From assembly GCA_003697015.1 (NCBI GenBank), contig RFGL01000092.1:1-56189 (forward strand): DNA of 56,189 nucleotides, given 5' to 3'. Under the pieces are notes generated by a model that saw only the letters and a list, made by a program, of their open reading frames with translations, had not been told where the DNA came from and did no database searches. The translations under genes were made by a program, and so were the position numbers. Positions 16,948 through 25,946 of this stretch are shown here, one piece after another; position 1 is the stretch's first letter, and each line of letters opens with the position of its first letter. This DNA comes from Acidobacteriota bacterium. Its GTDB lineage: Bacteria > Acidobacteriota > Thermoanaerobaculia > Multivoradales > J023.

Positions 16948-18174
16948 CTAGCCGTCGCCGTCGAAGAGGGAGAGTTGATCCTGGCGTTCGCCGGTGCGGG
17001 GGGCGGGGTGGAGTTGGTTGCGGCGCAACAGCTCGCCGACGGTGGGGTGATCGGCTCGCCGTTGTTGGGCGGCGGCGATGCGGCTGGTGCCGTCCTCGGC
17101 TTCGATCACCAGCAGGGCGTCTTTTTTCGCTTCGAGGGCGTCGATCAGCTCCGGGCTGTGGCTGGTGGCGAGGATCTGGGTGTGGGCGGCGGCTTCGCGC
17201 AGGGCGTCGACCAGGGCGGGGACGGCGGCGGGATGGAGGTCGGTCTCCGGCGTCTCGAGGCCGACCAGAGGGGCGCTGCCGCGGCGCTCGGCGTCCTGGC
17301 GGACGGCGACGAGGAGGGCGAGCGCGCGCAGGGTGCCGTCGGCCATGGCGCGGGCGGGGAGCTTCCAGGGATGGCGGGCGCCGGCCATGGTCTGGCGGAA
17401 CCGCAGGGTCTGGTAGGGCCCGAGGACGAGGCTTTCGACGCCGACGATGCCGGGGACGACGGCGCCGAGGTAGGCGGCGATGCGTTCCAGCTCCGCCGGT
17501 GCCTGGCGCTCGAGGCGGCCGACGACGCTCGCCAGGTTGGCGCCGTCGGCGGCCAGCACGGCGCCGTCGGACGGGGCGGCGAGAGCGCGGATGGCGGCGG
17601 GCTCGAAGCGGTAGAAGCGCAGGGACGAGAGCACGTCGTAGAGCGGGCGGAAGGCGTCGAAGCTGGCGGCGCGGCTGAGGTGCAGGCGGGCGCCGTCGGG
17701 AGGCGGCAAGGCGTCGATCGAGGTGCGGGTGATGGCGGCGTCGTCGCGGGCGAAATAGGCTTGGAGCCGGCCGCCGTCGTCGTCCTGGATCACCGCCGTC
17801 TCGTCGCGGATGGCGAAGCCGCCATCGCCGCGGCTCTCGACGGCGAAGCCGTAGCTCGCCAGCTGCCAGGTGGGCAGGCGCAGATCGAGCTCGAAGCGGA
17901 TGATCCGCGGGTGGCCGGTGGAGCGCCGGCGCACCGCCTCCAGCCCGCCGCGGGCGGCGATCGCTTCGGCCAGGGAGCCGCGTACCGCGTCGGCGACGAA
18001 GGCCAGGGCGTCGAGCAGATTGCTCTTGCCGGCCCCGTTGCGGCCGACGACCACCGACAGGGGCCGCAGCTCGACGTCGCCGGCGCCGATGCTCTTGTAG
18101 TTGCGCACCCGCAGCCGCCGCAAAGTCGGCCCCACCCAGCGCCACAGCTCCGTCTTCTGCCCGTCGCTTCGCAT
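16948..18174 (-). CDS. AAA_21/ABC-type ATPase paralogue with altered signature and Walker B
   Basis: This 408-residue protein is the first gene of the leftward operon and lies 34 bp before the module 2 ATPase. Walker A GRNGAGKSN (about residues 43-51) and the H-loop ATSHSPEL are intact. Two catalytic positions differ from both relatives in this window. The signature reads MADGTLRA instead of MSDGTLRA (about residue 276). Walker B reads VGLETPETDLHP instead of IEEPE (about 303), so the catalytic glutamate is Thr (codon ACG). It should bind ATP but hydrolyse it poorly, if at all. The frame is intact and codon usage is host-like (about 70% G+C), so it appears to be maintained. A structural or regulatory partner of the intact paralogue is inferred. 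Confidence 0.85.
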   Translation of the reverse strand: MRSDGQKTELWRWVGPTLRRLRVRNYKSIGAGDVELRPLSVVVGRNGAGKSNLLDALAFVADAVRGSLAEAIAARGGLEAVRRRSTGHPRIIRFELDLRLPTWQLASYGFAVESRGDGGFAIRDETAVIQDDDGGRLQAYFARDDAAITRTSIDALPPPDGARLHLSRAASFDAFRPLYDVLSSLRFYRFEPAAIRALAAPSDGAVLAADGANLASVVGRLERQAPAELERIAAYLGAVVPGIVGVESLVLGPYQTLRFRQTMAGARHPWKLPARAMADGTLRALALLVAVRQDAERRGSAPLVGLETPETDLHPAAVPALVDALREAAAHTQILATSHSPELIDALEAKKDALLVIEAEDGTSRIAAAQQRRADHPTVGELLRRNQLHPAPRTGERQDQLSLFDGDG

Positions 18175-18367
18175 CGTTCAGTCAGGCTCGTCAGTCAGGC
18201 TCGAGGCGACGCGGATCCCGCGCGCCCTGCCGCCGGCACCGGCAAGCCCGGCGATCCGCTCGAGCGCCCGAACGGTGCGGCCGAGGGCTCCGCCCAGCGG
18301 GCGGCCGAAGCTCGGGCCGGGCGATGCGGCGTCGGAAGACTGCTGTACGCCTGCTCCGGTCGGCGTC

Positions 18368-18373
18368 ATTGTA
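18368..18373 (-). promoter_or_regulatory. -10 box (TACAAT) for the leftward ATPase operon
   Basis: TACAAT is a near-consensus -10 on the minus strand in otherwise GC-rich sequence. No clear -35 lies 16-18 nt upstream. The implied leader to ATG 18174 is about 190 nt. Confidence 0.4.
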
Positions 18374-18599
18374 GCCCGGATCCCTCACCAGCCTGCCGCT
18401 GCGAGGCCGCAGCTCCCCGGATCTGCGGCGGGCTCCAGCCCGGTCGCTCGGCGCGCTGCGAGTACGCCTGTGCCGCCCCCCGGCCAGCATGCCTCGCGCG
18501 GTCAGGCGCCCTGCGGCCTTCCGCGACGAAGGCCGGAACCGGCGCGGGCCGGCCTGCCCGTCGCGGCGTCGCGGCCCGCCGCGATCCGGCAGCTTGGCG

Positions 18600-18605
18600 T
18601 AGGAT
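18600..18605 (+). promoter_or_regulatory. -10 box (TAGGAT) placed 6 nt before the serC ATG
   Basis: TAGGAT, six nucleotides (AGCGCC) and ATG 18612. This spacing predicts that transcription starts at the start codon (leaderless). No Shine-Dalgarno is present, which agrees. Confidence 0.5.
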
Positions 18606-18611
18606 AGCGCC

Positions 18612-19730
18612 ATGGAGACGACGAGCGACGTCCGGCCCGCTCCCCGCGTCAAGCGCATCTACAACTTCTCCCCCGGCCCGGCGATGCTGCCGGAGCCGGT
18701 GTTGGAGCAGGCGCAAGAGGACCTGTGGAGCCTCGGCGATACCGGCATCGGCATTCTCGAGCACAGCCACCGCGGCGCGGCCTTCGCCGCCGTCCTGGCC
18801 GACGCCGAGGCGCGCTGCCGGCGGCTGGCCGGCCTGGGGGACGAATGGGCGGTGCTTTTTCTGCAAGGCGGCGCCACCTTGCAGTTCGCCATGGTGCCGA
18901 TGAATTTTCTTTCCCCCGGCACCACCGCCGACTACCTTCACACCGGCGCTTGGACCCGGAAGGCGATCGCCTACGCCCGAGCCTACGGCGACGTCCACCT
19001 GGCATTCGACGGCGAGAGCTGCGCCTTCGACCACGTGCCGGAGCCGGCGGAGATCGCTCTCAGCGCCGAACCGGTCTATGCCTGGTACTGCTCCAACAAC
19101 ACCATCGCCGGCACCCAATATCCATCGCCGCCCGAGGTCGCCGCCCCCCTGATCTGCGATGCCAGCTCCGACGTCTTCGGCCGTCCGCTGCCCGTTGCCG
19201 GCCACGCCATGGTGATCGCCGGCGCGCAGAAGAACCTGGGGCCGGCGGGCTGCACCCTGGTGCTGGCGCGGCGCGACTTCCTCGAGCGCGCCCGCCGCGA
19301 TCTGCCGCCGATCCTCGATTACCGGCAACACGACGCCAAAGGCTCCTGTCTCAACACCCCGCCGGCCTTCGCCATCCACGTCATGGGGCTGGTCTTCCGC
19401 TGGCTCGAAGAGCAGGGCGGGCTGGAGGCGATGGCGCGCCGGAACGCCGCCAAGGCCCAGCTGATCTACGACGCCATCGACCGCAGCGGCGGCTTCTACC
19501 GGGCGGTGGCCCGGCCCGGCTCGCGCTCGTCGATGAACGTCACCTTCCGCACTCCCAGCGCCGATCTCGACGCGCGCTTCGCCGACGAGGCATTGGCCCA
19601 CGACATGTCCGGGTTGAAAGGCCACCGCAGCGTCGGCGGCCTGCGGGCGTCGATCTACAACGCCTTCCCCCCCTCCGGCTGCCGTACCCTGGCCGACTTC
19701 ATGGACGACTTCGCCGCCCGCCACGGCTGA
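18612..19730 (+). CDS. serC: Phosphoserine aminotransferase
   Basis: This 372-residue PLP enzyme (fold type I, class V) converts 3-phosphohydroxypyruvate and glutamate to phosphoserine, the second step of serine synthesis. The N-terminus has the hallmark YNFSPGPAMLPEPVLEQAQ. The PLP-lysine motif is MVIAGAQKNLGPAG (lysine at about residue 205), and near the C-terminus is GHRSVGGLRASIYNAFP. Length fits the family (about 360). The ATG has no ribosome site but has a TAGGAT box 6 nt upstream. The gene stands alone between divergent ATPase genes and the large kinase fusion, with no neighbouring serA or serB. Confidence 0.96.
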   Translation: METTSDVRPAPRVKRIYNFSPGPAMLPEPVLEQAQEDLWSLGDTGIGILEHSHRGAAFAAVLADAEARCRRLAGLGDEWAVLFLQGGATLQFAMVPMNFLSPGTTADYLHTGAWTRKAIAYARAYGDVHLAFDGESCAFDHVPEPAEIALSAEPVYAWYCSNNTIAGTQYPSPPEVAAPLICDASSDVFGRPLPVAGHAMVIAGAQKNLGPAGCTLVLARRDFLERARRDLPPILDYRQHDAKGSCLNTPPAFAIHVMGLVFRWLEEQGGLEAMARRNAAKAQLIYDAIDRSGGFYRAVARPGSRSSMNVTFRTPSADLDARFADEALAHDMSGLKGHRSVGGLRASIYNAFPPSGCRTLADFMDDFAARHG

Positions 19731-19818
19731 GCGCCGGCGCGCCGTCGGCGCGGTTCGCAGCGGGTCGTCGAGGGGCGGCGCGTGCTCGCGCCCGGTTCGC
19801 CACCTCGTGCGGGCGCGG

Positions 19819-19824
19819 TAGTAT
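19819..19824 (+). promoter_or_regulatory. -10 box (TAGTAT) for the kinase-fusion gene
   Basis: TAGTAT has a weak TTCGCC 17 nt upstream (19796-19801). The short leader contains a small CGCAGG/CCTGCG hairpin and the ribosome site GAGGAGAGAGG just before ATG 19864. Confidence 0.5.
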
Positions 19825-19863
19825 GGTCGGCCGCAGGAACGGTCTTCCCTGCGAGGAGAGAGG

Positions 19864-22800
19864 ATGGTGGATCCCGAACGCGCTCAGCGCGCCCGCGAGA
19901 TCGCCGCCAAGGCGTTGGGGCGCGAGCCTGCCCAGCAACGGCGCCTGATCGACCTGGCCTGTGCCGGCGAGCCGGAGCTGCGACGTGAGGTCGAGGCGTT
20001 GATCGCCGAGCGCCTGCCGCTGGCAGAGCAGCCGACCCGGGCGGTGGCCTGGCGCCACCGGCCGCGGCGGGTGGGACGCTACGAGATCCTGCATCAGATC
20101 GGCCAGGGCGGCATGGGGGTGGTCTATCGCGCCCGCGATCCGCGCCTCGACCGCGAGGTGGCGATCAAGATGCTGCCGCCGACCGAGCTCGACGCCGCCA
20201 GCGAGGAGCGCTTCCAGCGCGAGGCGCGGATCGTCGCCGCCATGGACCACCCGGCGATCGTGCCGATCCACGACCTCGGCCGCCACCAGGGCTCGATCTA
20301 CTTCGTCATGCCCCTGGTCACCGGCACCACCCTGCGCCAGCTGATCGGCGAGGGCTCCCTCGAGCTGGCGGAGATCCTCGAGATCGGCGCCCAGGTGGCG
20401 GAGGCCCTCGACTACAGCCACGGCCGTGGCGTCGTCCACCGGGACGTCAAGCCCGCCAACGTGATGGTGACCCGCGAGGAGGGAATGCTGCGGGCGCGGG
20501 TGATGGATTTCGGCGTCGCCCATACCGCCAGCGCCGAACGGCCGCTGACCCGCACCGGCGACATCGTCGGCACCTTGACCTACGTCAGCCCGGAGCAGAT
20601 CGACCGGCCGGAAGTGGTCGACGGCCGCGCCGACCTCTACGCCCTGGGAGCGGTGCTCTACGAATGCCTGACCGGCCGTCCGCCCTTCACCGGTACGGTG
20701 CAGGTGCTGATCAACCGCATCCTGCACCAGGAGCCGGTCTCCCTGCGGGTCCACGGGGTGAGCGTCGATCGCGAGCTCGACGATCTGATCCTCGGCTGTC
20801 TGGCCAAAGATCCGTCGGCGCGGCCGGCGCGCGGCAAGGAGCTCGCCGCCGGCCTGCGCCAATGCGCCGCACGGCTGGCATCCGGCGACCGCGTCGTCCC
20901 GCGGCTGGACGCCGTTCCGCGGGTCAGCGCCGAGCCGCCGCCGCCACTGCCCCTGGTCGGCCGCGAGGTGGAGCTGCGCCGGCTGCGCGAGCAACTCGCC
21001 GCCGCTCTCGCCGGCGAGTGCCAGCTGACCCTGATCGGCGGCGAGGCGGGGATGGGCAAGAGCCGCTTGTTGGACGAGGCGCTGCGCCTGGCTCGGACCC
21101 ACGGCGCCCGGGTGCTGTGCGGCCGATTCTCCAGCCGCGACAGCACCTTCCCCTTCCAGGGCCTGTGCGAGCTGATCCAGGACGCCTTTCGGCGCGATCC
21201 GAAAACCGGCACCGGCCGCGGCGGGGATCTCGACGTCGACCTCAGCGACCTGGCCCCGGGCCTGCTCGCCCTCTTCCCGGTGCTGTCGGAGATCGAGGAG
21301 ATACGGCGCGCCGGCGACGCCGCCGCGGTTCCCGCTCCGGCGCCGCGGGCGGTGGACGATCCGACGGCGGTCTTCGAGCTTCTGGCGCGCACCTTCGGAC
21401 GCCTCGCTGGCGGCCGCCCGCTGGTGCTGGCGCTGGAGAACCTGCACGCCTGCGACGTGTCGATCGATGCGCTGCAATACGCCGTCCACCGCTTGGGGCC
21501 GACGCCGACGTGGGTGCTCGGCACCTACCGCCACACCGAGATCGAACACGGCCACCCCCTGCGCCGGCTGCTGCGCGACTTCAGCGACGATCCGCGTTGC
21601 AGGCACCTGCTGCTCGAACCCTTGTCCCAGCCCGCCCTGCGCCAGTTGATCGCCCAGCAGGTCGGCGGCCAGAGCCTGCGCGACGACCTGGTGGCGCGGC
21701 TCTACGAGGCCACCGAAGGCAACCCTTTCTTCACCCGCGAGCTCCTCGCTTCGCTGATCGAGTCGGGGGGCATCCAGCGCGACCGAAGCGGCAGCTGGTC
21801 CCTCCTGCGCGAGCCCGGCGCCCTCGCCGACGCCCTGCCGGTTTCCATCCACCAGGCGGTTGAGCAACGCCTGGAGCGCCTGGCGCCGGAGCTGCAGCGG
21901 GTGCTGGCGGTGGCCGCGGTCCTCGGTCGCAGCTTCGACTATCAGGACCTGGAAGCGCTGCTGGGGGAGACCGACGAGCTCGAAGAGACGATCGACGCGC
22001 TGGTGCGCCAGGGCATCCTGGAGGAGGAGCGCAAGACCCGTGGCGACCGGCTGCGTTTCGTCAGCGGCATCGTCCGCGACATCCTCTACGCCGGCATTCC
22101 CCGCCGCCGGCGGCGCGCTCTCCACCGGCGGCATGCGCGACGGCTCGAGAGCCGCTACCGCGGCCGCGAGGAACGCGTCTACGCCCAGCTGGTCCACCAC
22201 TTCTCCGAGGGCGACGTGCCCGAACGGACGGTGACCTACGCCCGCAAGCTGGCCCGCGCCGCCCTCGAGGCCTGCTGCTACGAAGACGCCCTGCGGGTCA
22301 GCCGCACCGCCCTCGAGTTCGTCGACGAGGAAGAGGTGGTCAACGCCGCCACCGTCGAGGGCGATCTGCGCCAGATCCGCGCCGTGGCCCAGCGCGCTCT
22401 CGGCCACGTCAGCCGGGCACTGCGCGAGGCGGAACGAGCCGCCGAGATCCTGGCGCGGGTCGAGCTCTGGGAGCCGGCGGCCCGGGCCGCCCTGCTCGCC
22501 GCCGAGACCGCCTGGCAGGGGCGCCAGGTGGAGCGCGCCAGGCGCTGGATCGAGCTCGGCTGCGAGCAGGCGCGGCGCGGTGCCGCCGGCGACGCCCTGA
22601 AACGACTGCTGACCCTGGGGGCGACGGTGGCGAACCTCGGGGGCGACCACCGCCAGGCGCAAGCGCTGCTGGCGGAGGCCGAGGCGCTGGCTCCCCCGTC
22701 CACCGTTCCGGCGGACGAGCCCGTCGCCGCCGGCGGCACCCTGGTCACCGCCATGCCGCGCGCCATCTCCAGCCTCGATCCCAGCGACCTGGAAAGCGAC

Positions 22801-25680
22801 GAGGAGCTGGAGATCGCGGCGATCCTCTTCGATACCCTGCTGGCGGCGGACGAGGAGGGCAACCCCGTGCCCCTCCTCTGCCGCCGCTGGCAGGCGGCGG
22901 AGGATGGCCGTACCTTCATCCTCAAGCTGCGTCCCGACGTCCGCTTCTCCGACGGCACGCCGCTCACCGCCGGGGTGGTCAAGGCTTCCCTCGAACGCGC
23001 CGCCGGGCGCCGTCGCGATCCCCCGGCGGCCTTCCACACCCTGGTCGGCTACGACGCCTTCGTCGGCGGCTCGGCGCCGGAGATCGAGGGCATCGAGGCC
23101 CCCGCCGACGACGAGTTGCGCTTTCGTCTGAGCGAGCCCTTGCCCCTCTTCCCGGCTCTCTTGACCGCGCCGACCACCGCCATCGTCCGCCCGCGCAGCG
23201 AAGCGCAAGGGGGTGGGTTGGCCGGCACCGGCCCCTTCCGCCTGGCGCGGCGCGAGGAACGGCGCATCCTGTTGGAACGCAACCCGGCGGATTGGCGCGA
23301 GGCCAAGCCCCACCTCGAGGGCATCGAGGTGCGAACCTTCTCCGAGGCCCTCGACATCGCCAGCGGCCTGCGCGCCGGCACCATCGACGTGGCGCGGGAC
23401 CTTCTGCCCGAGGACCTCGAATCCTTGCTGCGGGATCCGCGCTGGCGTGCCGGCCTGGTCGAGGCGACGCGCAAGAACGTCTACTTCGTACTGCTCAACA
23501 CCGCCGGTCCCAGCGCGCGCCAGCTCGCCCTGCGCCGCGCCCTGGCCGGGGTCGTGCGGGTACGCGACCTGGTGTGGCGGACCCTGGGTCGCTTCGCCCG
23601 GCCGGCGGTGAGCCTGATCCCCCCCGGCGTCCTCGGCCACGATCCCGGGCGTCGCCGGCCGGTCCTCAGCCGGCAGCAGGCGCGCGAGCTGCTCGCCGGC
23701 GCCGGCCTCGAGCCGCCGATCCGCGTCCGCGCCGCCATCCATCCCCTGCTGCAGGATCGCTACGGTGGGCTGACCGCGGCACTGATCGACGAATGGGGGG
23801 CTCTCGGGGTCGAGGTCTATTTCGAGATGACGACCAGCGAGAGCTTCCACCGGGCCTACCACGACAACGCCGACGTCGATCTCCTGATCGGTCGCTGGAC
23901 CGCCGAGTACGACGATCCCGACTGCTTCACCTACGGCCTCTTCCACTCCACCGGCGGCCGCTTGCGGCGCTACTTCGCCTCCCCCGACAGCGATCGACTG
24001 CTCGAACGGGCGCGCCAGGAACGCGAGGCGATGGCGCGGGCCTGGCTCTACCAGCGCTGGGAACGCCAGCTCGACGAGGCGGCGGTGCTCCTGCCGCTCT
24101 TCCACGACGTCAACTACCGCCTGGCCCACCCCGGGGTGCGCGGGCTGGCGCTCCACAACCGGCCGCCCTACGTCAGCTACGAGACCATCTCCAAGGTGGC
24201 GGCGGACGGCGCGGCCGCCCAGCCGCCGCCGGCCCGGGGCGAGATCCACGTTCCCCTGGCGGTCAAGCTCGCCAGCCTCGATCCGCTGGCCGAAGGGCCG
24301 GTCGAGCGCTACGAAGCCGTCGCCAACGTCTTCGAGACCCTCACCCGCATCGACGAAGGGGCGCGGGTGGTTCCGGCCCTGGCGACCGCCGTCGAGCCCC
24401 TGCCAGGCGGCCGCGGCTACCGCCTGGTGCTCGCTCCGGAGGCCCGTTTTCACGACGGCAGGCCATGCACCGCGCGCGACGTCCGCCATACCTTCGAGCG
24501 CCTGCTGCGCTCGGCCCGTCGCAGCCTCCACCACCTGCTGCTGCCGATCTGCGGGGCCCGCGCGTTGCGCGACGGCAAGGCGGCCGAGCTCGCCGGCCTG
24601 CGCATCCACTCCCAGACCGAGCTGTCGATCGAGCTCGACCGGCCGCTGGCGCTCTTCCCAGCGCTCTTGAGCCACCCTGCTTTGGCGATCGTGCCCGAGG
24701 GGGAAACCTGCTTCGACGGCGATTGGCGTGCCGGTTGCGCCGGCACCGGTCCCTTCCGGGTGGTGCGGTTTACTCCCGGGGAGCGCCTCGACCTGGAGCG
24801 CAATCCCGACTACCGGCACCGCGATCTGCCGAAGAGCGAGCGCCTGGTCTTCCACCTCGGCCTGCCTTCGGAACGCATCCGCCGCGAGCTCGCCGCCGGC
24901 CGCCTGTCCCTCGCCGCCGACCTGAACGCCGCGGACGTCGAGGCGTTGCGGCGGGAGGCCCGTTTCGCCGGCGGTTACCGCGAATCGCCCCGCCTGTCGA
25001 CCTACCTGCTGGCCTTCAATACCCGTCGCGGTCCGTTCGCCGACGCCGGCGCCCGCCGCTCCCTGGCCTGGCAGCTCGACCTCGACGAGGTGCTCGCCGG
25101 CGCCGCCGGCCAGCTGGCGAGCCGCGCTCACGGCATCATCCCGCCGGGACTTCTCGGCCACGAGCCGCCGCGCCGTCCGGTGGTGGCCGCAGCACCCTCC
25201 GGTGGCGTCGCCGGCGAGCTGCGCGTCGCGGCCCTGGTCGATCCCGCCTACGCCGGTTCGTATACCGAGCTCTGGACCACCATCTGCGGCCGCCTCGAAC
25301 AGTCCGGCATCGCCGTCGAGCCGCGCTTCGGCAGTCACCCGCAGGGCGACGTCGACCTCGCCTTCGTACGCTGGGTCGCGGCCTACCCCGATCCGGACAG
25401 CTTCGCCCAGGGGCTGTTGCACAGCGAGGAGGGGCTCTTGGGCGAGCTCTGCGGCTCCCCAGAGCTCGACCGCCTGATCGCCCGCGGCCGGGAGGAGGAA
25501 GATCCTTCCCTGCGCCATGCCCTCTACCGCGAAATGGAGGAGCTCGTCGCCCGCGAGCTGCTGCTCATCCCCCTCTTCCACGAACAGACCTACCGCTTCT
25601 GCCAGCCCACCCTGCACGGCCTGCGTTTCGCCCTTACCATCCCCGAAGTGCGTTATGAAGAACTCGAGCTGGCGTCGTGA
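19864..25680 (+). CDS. Ser/Thr protein kinase fused to a STAND-like AAA ATPase and two tandem SBP_bac_5 (OppA-type) domains
   Basis: The product is a single 1,938-residue polypeptide. The kinase spans about residues 72-340: glycine loop GQGGMGVVY (about 80), AIKM lysine, catalytic HRDVKPANV (about 193-201), DFGVAH and TYVSPEQ. An AAA_16-type ATPase begins at LVGREVELRRL; Walker A is GGEAGMGKSR (about 393-402), and a LALENLH strand stands at the Walker B position. A helical repeat region follows (about 730-930). Then come two ABC-transporter family 5 solute-binding domains, about 955-1,450 and 1,457-1,930. Each has the order RP-DVRFSDG or APEARFHDG, GTGPFR, LERNP.Y and an AYPDPD or EYDDPD tail. 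I find no signal peptide or membrane segment, so the binding domains appear cytosolic. It would be a kinase gated by an intracellular ligand. SgrR is a precedent for a cytosolic SBP_5 sensor; this fusion is unusual. Confidence 0.9.
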   Translation: MVDPERAQRAREIAAKALGREPAQQRRLIDLACAGEPELRREVEALIAERLPLAEQPTRAVAWRHRPRRVGRYEILHQIGQGGMGVVYRARDPRLDREVAIKMLPPTELDAASEERFQREARIVAAMDHPAIVPIHDLGRHQGSIYFVMPLVTGTTLRQLIGEGSLELAEILEIGAQVAEALDYSHGRGVVHRDVKPANVMVTREEGMLRARVMDFGVAHTASAERPLTRTGDIVGTLTYVSPEQIDRPEVVDGRADLYALGAVLYECLTGRPPFTGTVQVLINRILHQEPVSLRVHGVSVDRELDDLILGCLAKDPSARPARGKELAAGLRQCAARLASGDRVVPRLDAVPRVSAEPPPPLPLVGREVELRRLREQLAAALAGECQLTLIGGEAGMGKSRLLDEALRLARTHGARVLCGRFSSRDSTFPFQGLCELIQDAFRRDPKTGTGRGGDLDVDLSDLAPGLLALFPVLSEIEEIRRAGDAAAVPAPAPRAVDDPTAVFELLARTFGRLAGGRPLVLALENLHACDVSIDALQYAVHRLGPTPTWVLGTYRHTEIEHGHPLRRLLRDFSDDPRCRHLLLEPLSQPALRQLIAQQVGGQSLRDDLVARLYEATEGNPFFTRELLASLIESGGIQRDRSGSWSLLREPGALADALPVSIHQAVEQRLERLAPELQRVLAVAAVLGRSFDYQDLEALLGETDELEETIDALVRQGILEEERKTRGDRLRFVSGIVRDILYAGIPRRRRRALHRRHARRLESRYRGREERVYAQLVHHFSEGDVPERTVTYARKLARAALEACCYEDALRVSRTALEFVDEEEVVNAATVEGDLRQIRAVAQRALGHVSRALREAERAAEILARVELWEPAARAALLAAETAWQGRQVERARRWIELGCEQARRGAAGDALKRLLTLGATVANLGGDHRQAQALLAEAEALAPPSTVPADEPVAAGGTLVTAMPRAISSLDPSDLESDEELEIAAILFDTLLAADEEGNPVPLLCRRWQAAEDGRTFILKLRPDVRFSDGTPLTAGVVKASLERAAGRRRDPPAAFHTLVGYDAFVGGSAPEIEGIEAPADDELRFRLSEPLPLFPALLTAPTTAIVRPRSEAQGGGLAGTGPFRLARREERRILLERNPADWREAKPHLEGIEVRTFSEALDIASGLRAGTIDVARDLLPEDLESLLRDPRWRAGLVEATRKNVYFVLLNTAGPSARQLALRRALAGVVRVRDLVWRTLGRFARPAVSLIPPGVLGHDPGRRRPVLSRQQARELLAGAGLEPPIRVRAAIHPLLQDRYGGLTAALIDEWGALGVEVYFEMTTSESFHRAYHDNADVDLLIGRWTAEYDDPDCFTYGLFHSTGGRLRRYFASPDSDRLLERARQEREAMARAWLYQRWERQLDEAAVLLPLFHDVNYRLAHPGVRGLALHNRPPYVSYETISKVAADGAAAQPPPARGEIHVPLAVKLASLDPLAEGPVERYEAVANVFETLTRIDEGARVVPALATAVEPLPGGRGYRLVLAPEARFHDGRPCTARDVRHTFERLLRSARRSLHHLLLPICGARALRDGKAAELAGLRIHSQTELSIELDRPLALFPALLSHPALAIVPEGETCFDGDWRAGCAGTGPFRVVRFTPGERLDLERNPDYRHRDLPKSERLVFHLGLPSERIRRELAAGRLSLAADLNAADVEALRREARFAGGYRESPRLSTYLLAFNTRRGPFADAGARRSLAWQLDLDEVLAGAAGQLASRAHGIIPPGLLGHEPPRRPVVAAAPSGGVAGELRVAALVDPAYAGSYTELWTTICGRLEQSGIAVEPRFGSHPQGDVDLAFVRWVAAYPDPDSFAQGLLHSEEGLLGELCGSPELDRLIARGREEEDPSLRHALYREMEELVARELLLIPLFHEQTYRFCQPTLHGLRFALTIPEVRYEELELAS

Positions 25681-25946
25681 CAAGGTGCCGTGACAAGGTG
25701 CCACCCTTTTTTTCAAAGTTGATCCTTCGTGGGGGCGAGAACAACGCGATCGGCAGCTTCGAGGTCCGCGAAGCGGTCCCGAGCAGTCTCGCTTGACCTC
25801 GGGCGGGCCCCTTGGAACGTGGCTGCCGGTTGACGAGGCCGATACCGGGCGCACGACGACGGTTTCGGCTCCGATAGGGGGAACCGGCGGCATGGTTCGG
25901 TTCGGTCGTCGGTTGGCGGATCGCTGGCCACGGAGGCCGGCTCGCC
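25681..25946. repeat. Gene-free gap with one GGTGCCACC-core repeat (T-tailed) at 25696-25713
   Basis: Directly after the kinase-fusion stop comes a short partial copy (AAGGTGCCG, 25682-25690), then the full AGGTGCCACCCTTTTTTT (25696-25713). The T-run lies on the strand that reads out of the kinase gene. The core GGTGCCACC is almost palindromic. The remaining ~230 bp show no gene; this is the 3' side of the RAYT gene. Confidence 0.7.

Larger units (their letters stand above)
18175..18611. other. Divergent intergenic region (ATPase operon / serC)
   Basis: This 437-bp GC-rich gap has no convincing gene. It holds a minus-strand TACAAT at 18368-18373 that would drive the ATPase operon with a ~190-nt leader. 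The plus-strand TAGGAT box for serC is at its right end. A short minus-strand frame (18178-18369) begins inside the TACAAT box and is not accepted. Confidence 0.5.

Noticed and set aside
15660-18174. Reading the two tandem ATPase genes as one gene split by a frameshift
   Set aside because: Each has its own full set of motifs from Walker A to H-loop, and a ribosome site precedes the second.
18178-18369. A 63-codon minus-strand frame upstream of the variant ATPase
   Set aside because: Its ATG lies inside a TACAAT -10 box and it has no ribosome site; it is probably leader sequence.
25696-25713. GGTGCCACC followed by T-run as an intrinsic terminator
   Set aside because: The only pairing is GGTG with CACC across a 1-nt centre, which cannot form a hairpin loop. 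The same unit occurs in clusters upstream of genes, so it is treated as a repeat.
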